Source: Pyrrhosoma nymphula (lineage: Eukaryota; Arthropoda; Insecta; Odonata; Coenagrionidae). From it: a DNA stretch of 64,000 nt. The translations under genes were made by a program, and so were the position numbers. Each line of letters begins with the position of its first letter. Within the stretch, counting starts at the first letter, position 1. The notes beneath the pieces were generated by a model. It worked only from the letters and a program-made list of their open reading frames with translations, was not told the DNA's origin and did no database searches. Shown here one piece after another: positions 55,073 through 64,000 of the stretch. The DNA lies in contig OY754334.1 of the NCBI GenBank assembly GCA_963573305.1, positions 30,807,614 through 30,871,613 of the forward strand. Reading direction: 5' to 3'.

Positions 55073-56376
55073 TGCCCGCGTACTCGGTGCAGGGTTGATA
55101 GCAGGAGAGGGTGATGTGAGAGTATAGGGACGGATTTAAAGCGGAGGAGCGATATCCCTCATGGTCGTGGACAATGAAGTAATATGGAAATTGCAGTGTT
55201 TCTGTTTAACCTTTCTTTCCTACCAACTAATTTTTCCCTGAGAATTTTCCAAGGATTTTACGTGTGTGGTATGTAGACGTCTTTCAGTTAGACTAACCTA
55301 AAATTGCTGAAAATAAACTGAATTAAATGCTGTATTTCACTGCCGCAACTTTGAAAGTTAAGCGCATACTCAACACTTGACTCTTTCTCTCTTTTAAATT
55401 CGGTAGACTGCCAAGATAACGTCCGCAGTCCTCGACGGTTTTTGATTCTCGACAACTCGGGTGAGATGATTCTCTGGTAATACCTTGGAAAATATCTCTG
55501 CGTTCTCTCTCTCTCCCGAAAATCTTCTTTTTATCTTACGCTCACAGATTCTCATCCCTACCCTTCCTTTTTAATCCGAACCGCAAGAGTCCGGAATCGA
55601 TATCGCCGCAAAAACTTCCCGCGATGACTTTTAATATCCTCCTTCAGTCTCCTTTCTCTGTCTCTGTCTTGGGTAATGGGAAGATTGCGGTCTGAGGGAG
55701 TCTTGTGTGCAACGTCGGGAAGGATATCCAGTTGACATTTCATTCTTTTGTTTGTTTTATCTTTTTGTTCTTTTAATTTAATTTTTTTATATTCGTGATG
55801 AAGTGGAAGGCTGGCCCCGTGTTTGTTCACAATGCGACCTTCCTCTGCTTCAAGATTCTTGGAACAATGGTCGGCTCTCCTTTGATTTGTCTTATTCCAT
55901 TCCCTCTTCATCCCCTCCTCTTTCCTCATCTTCCCCCTCTCTCTCCATTATCTTTCTTCAGTTTTATTCTCCTCCCTGGTCTTAACTACTTTTTGGGAAA
56001 GGATTACAGTTCTGAAGGGTTGGCCGTGCCTCCTTGAAATCCGAGAAAATCGGGAAGACTCCTTTATATTGCTACACGTCCTTGAGAAAAATCAGGGGAT
56101 TCTTCTTGATTTTGCCTAGATTTGGATTAAATTTGGGACTATTCGTTTGGCGTCTGGCGAATGCCGACGCCTGGTTTCTCTCTCTACTTTTCCGCCATTC
56201 TACAGATGGTCCTACTTGTATCAACCTTCCCATCTATCCTCAATGGTGCAAATAGCCATGACTTGTCGGTCGCCTCCCCTATTTCTTTTTGATTGACAGC
56301 TCACCATTGCTGTTATTTAAGTAATCTACAAGTTGAGGTAGGTTTAAAAGGAAGAGTGTGATAATCCTTTAGAGTT
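55073..56376. other. Unassigned sequence, C/T-rich in part
   Basis: A 123-codon minus frame (55929-55558) is K/R/E-rich from a purine-biased strand and has no recognised domain. No gene is supported. Confidence 0.3.
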
Positions 56377-56990
56377 TTACATGTGCAGTGCTTTATCTAC
56401 CCGCACAATTTCTTTCTTCATCTCAGCAAACGTCCTATCCTTCGTCATCCCGTCCATAAAACATATTCTCCCTCTTCCCCTTCCCCGCTTACCCAAAACC
56501 CCACCCTCAATCACGGCATTAAGCAACCCATCCATCGCCCTCGTTTCCTCCTCCAACCACCTACTTTGCCTCCTCCAAATTTCCTCCAGACGCTTTCTCT
56601 CCTCACCAACTATACCGAGCACTTCCTCGTTTGTCTTCTTTTCCGTCCACCACACCTTCCCCATCCTCCTACACACCCACATCTCGAACGCCTGCAGCCT
56701 ATACTCGTCTTTCTTTCACGGAGTTCACATTTCTGCTCCATGCAACGCAACACTCCATATTAAACTCTTTACCGGCCTGTTCTTTATATCTTTACCCAAG
56801 GTCTTCGTTATCAGCTAACTCCTTATGCTGTACATTTCTTTCGCTATCGCCATTCTCCTCCTTATGTCTTTGCTACTATGCCCACCTTACGTACCACCCA
56901 AGTACATAAATTGCTCTACTTGCTCCAAAATTGCTTTAGCTCCTGTTGGTGCCCTCCTTCGTTGATGAGCATTACATAACTTACACCCGG
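56377..56990 (-). pseudogene. RTE-like non-LTR retrotransposon RT tail, multiple stops
   Basis: One continuous minus frame reads, from 56990 down: GAKAILEQVEQFMYLGGT, stop, KDIRRRMAIAKEMYSIRS, stop, ITKTLGKDIKNRPVKSLIWS, VALHGAEM, stop, TP, stop, KKDEYRLQAFEMWVCRRMGK. It then stays open through the KTNEEVL motif and GKRGRGRGR to a terminal stop at 56377. The YLGG, IxxRIAIAKE, WSVALHGAE and FEMWxxRRM motifs are the post-catalytic region of RTE/BovB-type reverse transcriptases. Four internal stops (two at likely former tryptophans in the E-M-W-T-P-W position) mark it as dead. The catalytic YADD region is absent. Confidence 0.9.
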
Positions 56991-57209
56991 AATCACCAAC
57001 GACGGTTAACGCTTGATCGCGTGTCGTTTCCCTTGGTTTGACCGGTGAAAGCTTTGGTTCTAAACTTTACTTATTGTTAGACATCGTAGAAGATACCCAT
57101 TGGTCAACATAAAGATGTTCCACTGAGACTTTATTAGTCAAAAGAAATACTTAATTTCAACTTTTAGTTTTTACTGTTTAAAAAATAAAGCTTTCAATGG
57201 TGACATGCA
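56991..57209. other. Unassigned AT-rich sequence
   Basis: Nothing supported. Confidence 0.35.
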
Positions 57210-57440
57210 TTAGCTATTTAAAACAATGTAGGTACAAAATATGCAAATTATTTGACGAAGATATTTTAATAACACTTTGTTCTAGCCACAGGAGGTGACG
57301 GTAGCCCAATTTCTATTGAATTACTTCAATCTGACTTCAATTATATCAGTAATTTGCCAATAACTTTTTAAAAAGTATATTAAAGTGCCTAAATTGTATT
57401 TTTAATAAATTCCTTGGGATTTCACTTCTTTTTAACAGTA
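57210..57440 (+). repeat. Dispersed repeat, uninterrupted copy
   Basis: Homologue of 25700-25832 plus 26285-26400, without the RTE insertion: GGTACAAAATATGCAAATTA, CAGTAATTTGCCAATAAC and AAAGTGCCTAAATTGTATTT in order. Confidence 0.6.
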
Positions 57441-58616
57441 TGGCAGAAAATGAAAATTACGTGAGATTACAAAAATACTAATTTTTGCCATGTTTCACCA
57501 ATTCTCCCGTTGAACTTCGTCTAATTTGAAGTTCAATTTGAGAATTTGTAGCGTGGAAAGATATGGTTTTGTTAGTGGTATCAAAAAGAGGACACTTTTT
57601 CCTGCAAGAAGCCATGTGATGAATAAATGACGTTTATGTCATTTTAAGATGGAAATACATGAAGTCCAATCAACTAAACCAAGTGGTATTGTGCTGAGAC
57701 CGAGGTATTCTCTCTGGTATCAATTCCAGCTGCCCGTATATTTTTAAAATCAATACGCACGAGTTATTTTCTTCGCCAAGTTTTGGCAGTATTTGAAATG
57801 TGAGAGGGGAAGCAAATGATTATAAATATGCAAGGGAATTTATTCCATCTTCTCTCAGTTATGTAAGTCTGTGTCATCTTAAGTGTACTTTTGATGGTGC
57901 TTCAAATCAATAGCGAAAAGAAATTGTTAAAGTTATAGCTGTTGAATCTCTCCAAGTTTATTATTTTATTTTAGCGTCCAAGTTGTTTCTGTTGGAGTGC
58001 TCACCCAAATGCATTATGCATATATGCATTAGAGCGTCGAATTTTAATTAATTATCGTCTTCTTGGATTCTTCCTTATTCGCTTTCTGAGTCGAGCGTAG
58101 ATTCTTAAAGTTTTTCGAGACTTTGTCTTCGATCTATTTTTAGCTGTGTTCTTTTATCGATCTTCTCTCGTGGCTTGATCAATTTCCTTCCTTCCTCCCA
58201 ACGCTAATGGGGTCGTTGTATCCGCTGCGTAATCTCGGTTTCATTTGTGACTCCGCTAGATGAGCTCGGAAGATGATTTTCAGCGAAAATAAAATAAAGA
58301 GAACTTTTTTCCTTAGAGGTCATCCGTTCACTCGCTTAAAGAAAATGAAAATACCATACGTAGCTATAGTATTTTTTTTCAATTCTGGAAATATTTAATT
58401 ACAAACATAATATTATTTCGCAAGTATTTACCTTGCATGGTTCAACGGACATCTAGCGAAGATTATTCCAAGCTAAGGAAGCATTCGTTATAAAAAAACA
58501 TCTCTTTCGTTCTAAGTCACTAGCATTACCGTATTGGCAGTACCAGAAAACTTTCGTGTGGAGTTTTGCGCTATTTAAGGCTCAGATATATGAACCATTG
58601 GAAAGCTAAAGCGGGA
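57441..58616. other. Unassigned AT-rich sequence
   Basis: No gene or repeat is supported. Confidence 0.4.
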
Positions 58617-58739
58617 GAGAATAGAGGCTTTTTAATCTTGGTGCTGAAGGTGGGTGCTGGAGATCGAACAATCGGGTAAAGATCAAAAACGAGGAAGTAT
58701 ACGGAAGAACAGAAGAGGAGAAAACCATGTGGAGCACTA
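58617..58739 (+). pseudogene. RTE-like RT tail, left part (split by Helitron)
   Basis: RIEAF, stop, SWC, stop, RWVLEIE, then a frameshift to RVKIKNEEVYGRTEEEKTMW and ST at the Helitron border. These are the FEMWCWRR and NEEVY motifs of the RTE-type tail. Reading continues in frame at 59623. Confidence 0.85.
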
Positions 58740-59622
58740 TCTTATATATAAAAATGAATATTTGTTTATTTGTTCGTCTTATATGCGTTCCAATACTATT
58801 CGTCAGATTACGATGAAACTTTGTTGAGTTGCTGTGCACGCGCCCGCGAAGGTTTCTGAATTATTAAATCCATTGTACAATAGGTAGAGCGCGAGTCGTT
58901 TCAACAAATGAGTGTTGGCCCGCGAGCTTCTCAAACAAGCGAAGACCAGTAATATTTGGTGCAGTGGTCTACTTGTTTGTTTTTTTTAATTGCTTATACT
59001 CATGATATTGATTTTGAATGTTCATCATTAGATAAATTAAAGAACAAGGTTTTGAATTCTTGCATTTGATTTTCATGTACGCTTCGTTTTTTCCTAAAAT
59101 TGGATTTTTAAGCTCGAAAATCTTAAATTTTTGCACTACTTCAGCAATAGAATATTTTACTTCCTTGGAAACCGCAGCATATACATGGAATGGAAACTCA
59201 TGCCTTCATTTGTGTGTTATGAATTCCTGTGTAGGTATGAGGAATTCATTGGACTAGGTCTCAAATTCGTTTAGGGACCCAGAAAAGATTTGAACCCAGA
59301 AAAGATTTGTGGGACAAACCATGAAAAGTATTGAAATCAATGGGGACTTCAGGATAGAGTATTGTATTTTGCGAAGTTAGAGTATGATAAAATGCAGTGA
59401 AAACAATGATGCTTGGAAGTAACTTTTGGGCTAATTCCAATATACGACCCAAATATTGTACATACATCCCAAAGCATTTGAAATTTATTTTTCAAATTTA
59501 ATTTAATACACAAAAAATCATTGTCTTTCATTTATTTTGCACTTGTAAATTTGTCTCCTTTATGTATGTATGCCTACTTAGAAAGAAAAAGACGCATTGC
59601 AATGTCTGCCGGGCACAGCTAG
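58740..59622 (+). mobile_element. Non-autonomous Helitron, family B, copy 3 (complete)
   Basis: 5' end TCTTATATATAAAAATG preceded by A (58739). 3' end has a GCATTGCAATGT hairpin, CTGCCGGGCACAG and CTAG followed by T (59623). It is 883 bp with no helicase. Removing it rejoins the interrupted RTE frame exactly, which confirms both borders. Confidence 0.93.
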
Positions 59623-59860
59623 TAAGGAATATAATGTTCAGATGGATAGGCCACAATTTGAGGCACAACGGTAGTGTAAGGGACACTATAGTAGAAGGGG
59701 ACATAGATGGGAAAGCCTCACGCAGAAGACTGAGGGAGAAATAGATAGGCCAACTAAAATGGGATATGAGACAGGAGAGCTACAAAAACTAAGAGTCAGC
59801 AGGGAAAAAAATATAATGGAGGGCTGCAGTCAACCAGTCTTAGGAACAAATGGCTGATAA
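59623..59860 (+). pseudogene. RTE-like RT tail, right part
   Basis: It reads IRNIMFRWIGHNLRHNGSVR and DTIVEGDIDGKASRRRLREK then a stop, followed by IGQLKWDM and WRAAVNQS in shifted frames. These are the WIGHxLRH and EGxxxGKxxRxR motifs of the RTE-type C-terminus, with a 3' end rich in GATAATGATGAA. Confidence 0.88.
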
Positions 59861-61339
59861 TGATGAAACTGCCGCAAAATAAATAGTAATAAATAGTAGA
59901 TGTGTCATTGAGCAAAAACTCCTATCTCTTGGTTCAAACGTCACCCTATCCTCTCAACAACTTGGGCAGTGGATATGCGACTCGCAAAGTGCAAACTAGC
60001 TTTTCGCTCCTTGCAGTGAAATCGATAATAGAATAGCAAACTTAGTTGTTTTTATGAATCTCGGTGGTTAACCGGAGTAATAAAGTGATACCGTGGAAAA
60101 TGGTAATCAGTGAAGAAGTATGTTTGGGCGTTTACAATTAGTTATAGCCGTGCTACTAAAATAAGTTGGCCATTGAAATTATTGAATCCATAATGTGACA
60201 AAGGTATTATTCGAAGTTCCAATTTTTACTGTCGAATCATGATTTGATTTTTTTTAATTTTATGTTAATCCATGTCATTGTTTTCTTCCATATATGATAC
60301 TCTGAACATTTTGCTCACTTTAGGATTTACAGGTTACGTAAAACTGCAGATGGGCTTTATACGATCCATTGAAACCATTATGCATCAACAAAGGCTTTTT
60401 AAAGTTCGCATTGCTGCTGTTTTTTCAAACTAACAACAAGTATCATTTTCCTGCTTCTCACACTTTCCTTTTGAATGTGTTTTTATAAGCCTTTGCCACA
60501 AATGTTCCAATTAAAACTATCCGGTGAATAGTGTTTGTGGAAATATAATGCGTTTATTTTTTCTATCTTGATTTTAAGTTATGGGTGCTTCTCAAAGTTG
60601 ATCTAAAGTAGGACGCTTATCTTAGCATTTCATATTGCCTAAAAGGAAGTTCAGTGTAAGCGGCTATTTCCGCCCATGTTAGATTCGTCATAAGGTGAGT
60701 CTGATAATTGTGATAAAAGAATGCGCAAAGAAAGTAATTTGATTCCAGCGAGAGGCTGTGGCCGGATACACCATCCAATTTTCCACCCTAAGATTCTCGC
60801 TCTGCGTCACGTTTCTTCCTCCCTGGTCGTCAGTTAAGACCGAATTATCACCTTCTAAAAATATCGGGATCTATGGGGAGTGAACTGTCAATGCTTGGAT
60901 CAACGGAGCCAGCTTATTCTCCTCTGCTGTCACTGCGGCGTAAAGCGTTGCTGTAATAATTCTTTAGTGTTGCATTGTTGTTTGCTGTGTCGCTGGTATC
61001 ATCAGTCTGATGAAATTGCTCAGTTTACCGGTTGTTATTTGGTGCTCTACAGGCCATGGGTAGGATTCTGATGGATCATTTCATTTCTACTCTCCTCGTT
61101 AAAAAGGCTGCACTAATTCTTCTCTCGCCCTCTGTCTTTGATTCATAATCCTATGCATAATCCGTTTCCTTTCTACTTATCTTCAGAAGCGTCCTGGGGT
61201 GGGATCACAAGTCCTTCCACATCGACGTTATCGTTTTCCAAGAAGCTAACCGCTGTAGAAGGGTAATGCTCACGGTTACTGTCCTAAGAACGCACTCCGT
61301 CAATGATAACTAATCATTTAGAGCGCCTGACAACATTCC
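59861..61339. other. Unassigned AT-rich sequence
   Basis: A 63-codon frame at 60880-61071 is cysteine-rich but unrecognised. No supported gene. Confidence 0.35.
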
Positions 61340-62249
61340 AATGATTTTTGTTCATTATATACATAAATGATCTATGCTCTCGAATTAGCAGTAAAATACG
61401 TTTATTTGCTGACGACACTGTCATCTATCGTGAAATTAGTGATCACTCTGACTTTGAAACTCTATCATCGGATTTAAACAACGTTCATGTGTGGAGCCAA
61501 GAGTGGGGACTCGAACTTAATCTGAGCAAATGCACGGCGGTACAGGTCGTCCAACTATCCCCATGTATTTGCTGTGGATGGTGTTAACATAAAGGCGACA
61601 GATGAAGTGAAGTATCTAGGAGTTACGATAACCTCGAACCTATCGTGGGGAACACATATAAGAAATATTTGTGGCAGAGCTCTGAAGAGGCTAGGATTCG
61701 TCAAGCGTATTGTGGGAAGATTTTCGGATGAAAAAGTAAAAGAGAGGTGCTATTTCGCACTCGTCCGGCCACACCTTGAATATGCAGCGAGCATATGGGA
61801 TCCGGTGCAGAAAGACTTAATTCGGGAACTTAATAAAATACAAAGGAAAGCTGCGCGATTCGTCAAAAAACAGCTACGGGCGTACAGACAGCGTTACACA
61901 GATGTTAAACGAATTAGGCTGGGAGCCGCTAGAGACTCGGAGGCTGCGCGCTAGGCTTAGATTGCTTGAACAATTGAGAATAGATATCTTTCAGAGCGAC
62001 ACGGAGAACATCATATTAGAACCCCACTATATTTCCAGGTCCGACAGAAACGATAAATTAAGAGAGATATTTTGCCGAACGGATATGTATGGGGATTCGT
62101 TTTTTCCCCCAAACAATAAGGGACTTTAATAAATGCTAGGCGTAATTTCATTAGAGCGTTTCCTTTTTATATGTAAACGGCTGGTGTCCTAACACCCCCC
62201 GCCACACGCCTATTGAGGCGGCTTGCGGGGTAGTATGTAGATGAATAAT
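61340..62249 (+). pseudogene. CR1/Jockey-like non-LTR retrotransposon, 5' truncated
   Basis: It is readable from about 61345: FIIYINDLCSRISSKIRLFA with DDTVIYREI supplies the catalytic FADD motif of the reverse transcriptase. A frameshift near 61555 leads to EVKYLGVTITSNLSWGTHI, VRPHLEYAASIWDPVQKDLI and QRKAARFV. Another frameshift near 61895 leads to the MLNELGWEPLE tail, ending at about 62126. A 3' UTR and GTAGATGAA tail follow, as in the minus-strand copy at 29575. It lacks the endonuclease and N-terminal RT (5' truncated) and has two frameshifts. Confidence 0.9.
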
Positions 62250-62337
62250 GGCGATCATGTTTTTACTCTCGTGTGTGCATTTGAAAAATAGCGATAACGC
62301 GAGCGCACGCGTTGTGGAGGACCATGATCGAGCCCCC
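62250..62337 (-). mobile_element. Fragment of the GATCATGGTTC MITE family
   Basis: The minus strand reads GGGGGCTCGATCATGGTCCT, ACAACGCGTGCGCTCGCG and TTATCGCTATTTTTCAA, closely matching the left half of 19332-19566. It abuts the 3' end of the CR1-like element. Confidence 0.7.
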
Positions 62338-62487
62338 GAATACCATTCCTTCTTCTCCCCCTTTCCCTGCATTATGCCTCGCAAACGGCTTTTAAGATTC
62401 CCGTCTGTTTTTGTTGCTTGTTTCATTCACCTTATTTGCCTCCTCTTGATTTCGTCAAACTACTTCGTTTCCCAGGTGCTTTCCATT

Positions 62488-62860
62488 TGCTCTAGTGCGC
62501 TGCCTACTTCGCAACACAACAACGCAGTTTCTTTACTATCGTTTCAGACCCTGCGCACTAGGCACTGCGCTCTTCAAAACAGATCGGAAGCATTGTTGAT
62601 GTGCGCAATATGATAAAATTCGCTTCCGCCATTGTTCTTTTAAGTGTTGTTTTTCAGTTTCATGAAACATGGAGCATGTTAAGTTTTTAATTACTCTGTG
62701 GCAAATAGCTTACGTACGTAAACGAATACTTTGTAGGAATTCGATGAATGTACTCAAAGCATTCAGCCATTACAACTGTGTACAGTATTGTTTCTTCTGC
62801 GCTTATCGTTCCGTTCGTCGTCATTCGTATGCGGTGATGTGTTCCAATCTGCGCTGACTG
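62488..62860 (+). repeat. Dispersed repeat family R3, copy 2
   Basis: Matches 37853-38260: GCTCTAGTGCGCT, CTGCGCACTAGGCACTGCGC, TTCAAAACAG, CATTGTTGAT and TTCCAATCTGCGCTGACT. Confidence 0.6.
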
Positions 62861-63539
62861 TAACATCTTTGAAGAAAAACTACCCTTTCTTTTCTCACCT
62901 ACTATTCCTAGCTATGCTTCTTATTTATTCTTTTCCGTCATTATTTTTTCTGTGATCATTCATTCATTGTTCGTAGATACCACTCAATTTTTTCCATGAC
63001 AAATGGAATCTATAAGCGAATTATAGAGTACGTGCTATTTATCCGTCTTTTCTGCCATCCGTTTTAACAATAGGGAACCTGGAGCTACGACCGTTAGCCT
63101 GGCTTTCGTGATAGGTTTTGACTAAAGATGAACTTTCATATAAATGAACATTTGACCTCTATCCAGATATATTATCTTTGTATGTTGACCGCGTTTCCAA
63201 TTTACTTGTATCCAGCGTGATGAATTCGTTCCCATTTTCATGAATTTAGTCCATCTACACTTCATCTCGCTATAATTTTAATCTCACTGCCCTTCGTGCG
63301 CATGTCAGCAAGAATTTCCATCTTCGTCATCCAAAGCAGTAGCTTTAAGTCAGTGGCTTTGAAATTTTCTCCGTATTAAACGAATTTGGTGCGACGAGAG
63401 GTAAGCTTTCAAAAACACTCTTTACCTTTTGGTACCCTTTTTTAGGGTGATGAGGGTAAGCCCCGGATGATTGAGAACGTTGACGTCAAAATTATGACTT
63501 TGTTCGCTAGTGGATAAACAGGTGGAACGGGACGCCATA
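62861..63539. other. Unassigned AT-rich sequence
   Basis: Nothing supported. Confidence 0.4.
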
Positions 63540-63766
63540 TTAATTCTGTATTAAAGCATTAATCCTTTTTCGTTGAATCTCTTCATTTTTGAGGTGTTCT
63601 TTCCCGTAGGCGTTGCATGGCGGCAACAGTTTCGTTGGCACTCCTGGTCGCGTCTTCAGCTTCAGGTAGAAGTTGCTGGATCGCGATGTTAGCTGTTTTG
63701 TTATAGGTGTCGCAGGGGTCGACGACATAGTTATCAACCGCACTGACCCCACACCTGACACCAATA
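63540..63766 (-). pseudogene. Gypsy-like LTR element, PBS and start of gag-like frame
   Basis: On the minus strand the LTR candidate is followed by TTGGTGTCAGGTGTGGGGTC, a primer-binding-like sequence of the type seen after Gypsy LTRs, and an ATG at about 63731. The frame MSSTPATPITKQ runs on, while a shifted frame (TANIAIQQLLPEAEDATRSA, NETVAAMQRLRERTPQK then stop) looks more natural. A frameshift near the start is therefore likely. The element is truncated at about 63540. Assignment rests on layout, not on a recognised gag domain. Confidence 0.4.
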
Positions 63767-64000
63767 TGTCGCAGGGGTCGACGACATAGTGGGTATGTTC
63801 TATGTACTAAATGAAAAGGCCGAGTCAGAAATACACAGTGTCAATTTAATTGAGAGAATTCATTGAGGAGTTTACATTACTTGACTGGTTATAGTTAATC
63901 GGGTCAACCCGATTGTACTTACAACTGCCTGGGTGAACACCTGGCCTGGAAAGGAACTTGCACAGGTGGGTGGGTTCCGGGTGACAGGAAGGGAAGGTTC
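63767..64000 (-). mobile_element. Probable 5' LTR (runs off the window)
   Basis: This is GC-balanced sequence different from its surroundings. On the minus strand it ends CTATGTCGTCGACCCCTGCG-type sequence just before the primer-binding site. A 22 bp copy of this end (TATGTCGTCGACCCCTGCGA...) recurs at the gag start (63711-63732). The other LTR edge lies outside the window, so identity is inferred. Confidence 0.4.

Noticed and set aside
56381..56818. Plus-strand frames of up to 145 codons
   Set aside because: They are the antisense shadow of the minus-strand RTE-like reverse transcriptase tail, whose motifs are clear.

Overview
The window looks like an intergenic or intronic stretch of a large, AT-rich, transposon-laden arthropod genome, most likely an insect. 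A hemimetabolous insect such as an odonate is a guess from the retroelement tails, not a demonstrated assignment. No open reading frame belongs to an intact, recognisable host gene. What can be identified is almost all mobile-element debris: Helitrons (two families), non-LTR retrotransposon tails (four RTE/BovB-like and two CR1/Jockey-like), one LTR-element edge, several short inverted-repeat DNA transposons with target duplications, tRNA- and 5S-derived SINE-like pieces, several older dispersed repeats, and at least a dozen short palindromic (foldback) elements. Two weak host-exon candidates (near 18.5 kb + and 21.2 kb -) are flagged.

Layout. 0-8 kb: a dispersed GCGAAAC repeat pair, a SINE-like tRNA head, a 2.1 kb non-autonomous Helitron (2869-5006) and a second tRNA-like head. 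8-20 kb: another GCGAAAC repeat, a 977 bp hAT-like element rich in ACCGGTAGTACCG motifs, a 496 bp hAT MITE with a perfect 8 bp target duplication, a degenerate tandem array, a candidate exon and a further MITE. 20-30 kb: a candidate THAP-like start with a CRE-rich upstream region, seven foldbacks, an RTE remnant and a CR1-like 3' end. 30-36.5 kb: a head-to-tail dimer of the same Helitron family as at 3 kb, followed by a second Helitron family that still holds a decayed helicase C-terminus, itself nested in a foldback. 36-50 kb: dispersed repeats and MITEs. 50-60 kb: foldbacks, a TTAA-flanked MITE nested in a foldback, a 5S-derived SINE, RTE tails, and a Helitron inserted cleanly into one of those tails. 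61-64 kb: a CR1-like reverse transcriptase tail and the 5' edge of a Gypsy-like LTR element on the minus strand.

The most interesting signal is the foldback set. At least twelve palindromes have mutually unrelated arm sequences, yet the head of nearly every one carries the same small architecture: YTGANRAN, a 4-6 bp hairpin, then GAAAC. This resembles the conserved core of a hammerhead ribozyme (CUGANGA, stem II, GAAA), but with one extra nucleotide before the stem and no stem III or cleavage site that I could define. The arrangement (two units head to head, occasional extra head-to-tail units, A/T-rich tails with AATAAA-like ends) suggests one RNA-mediated, self-primed mechanism operating on many different templates. 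That mechanism is inference.
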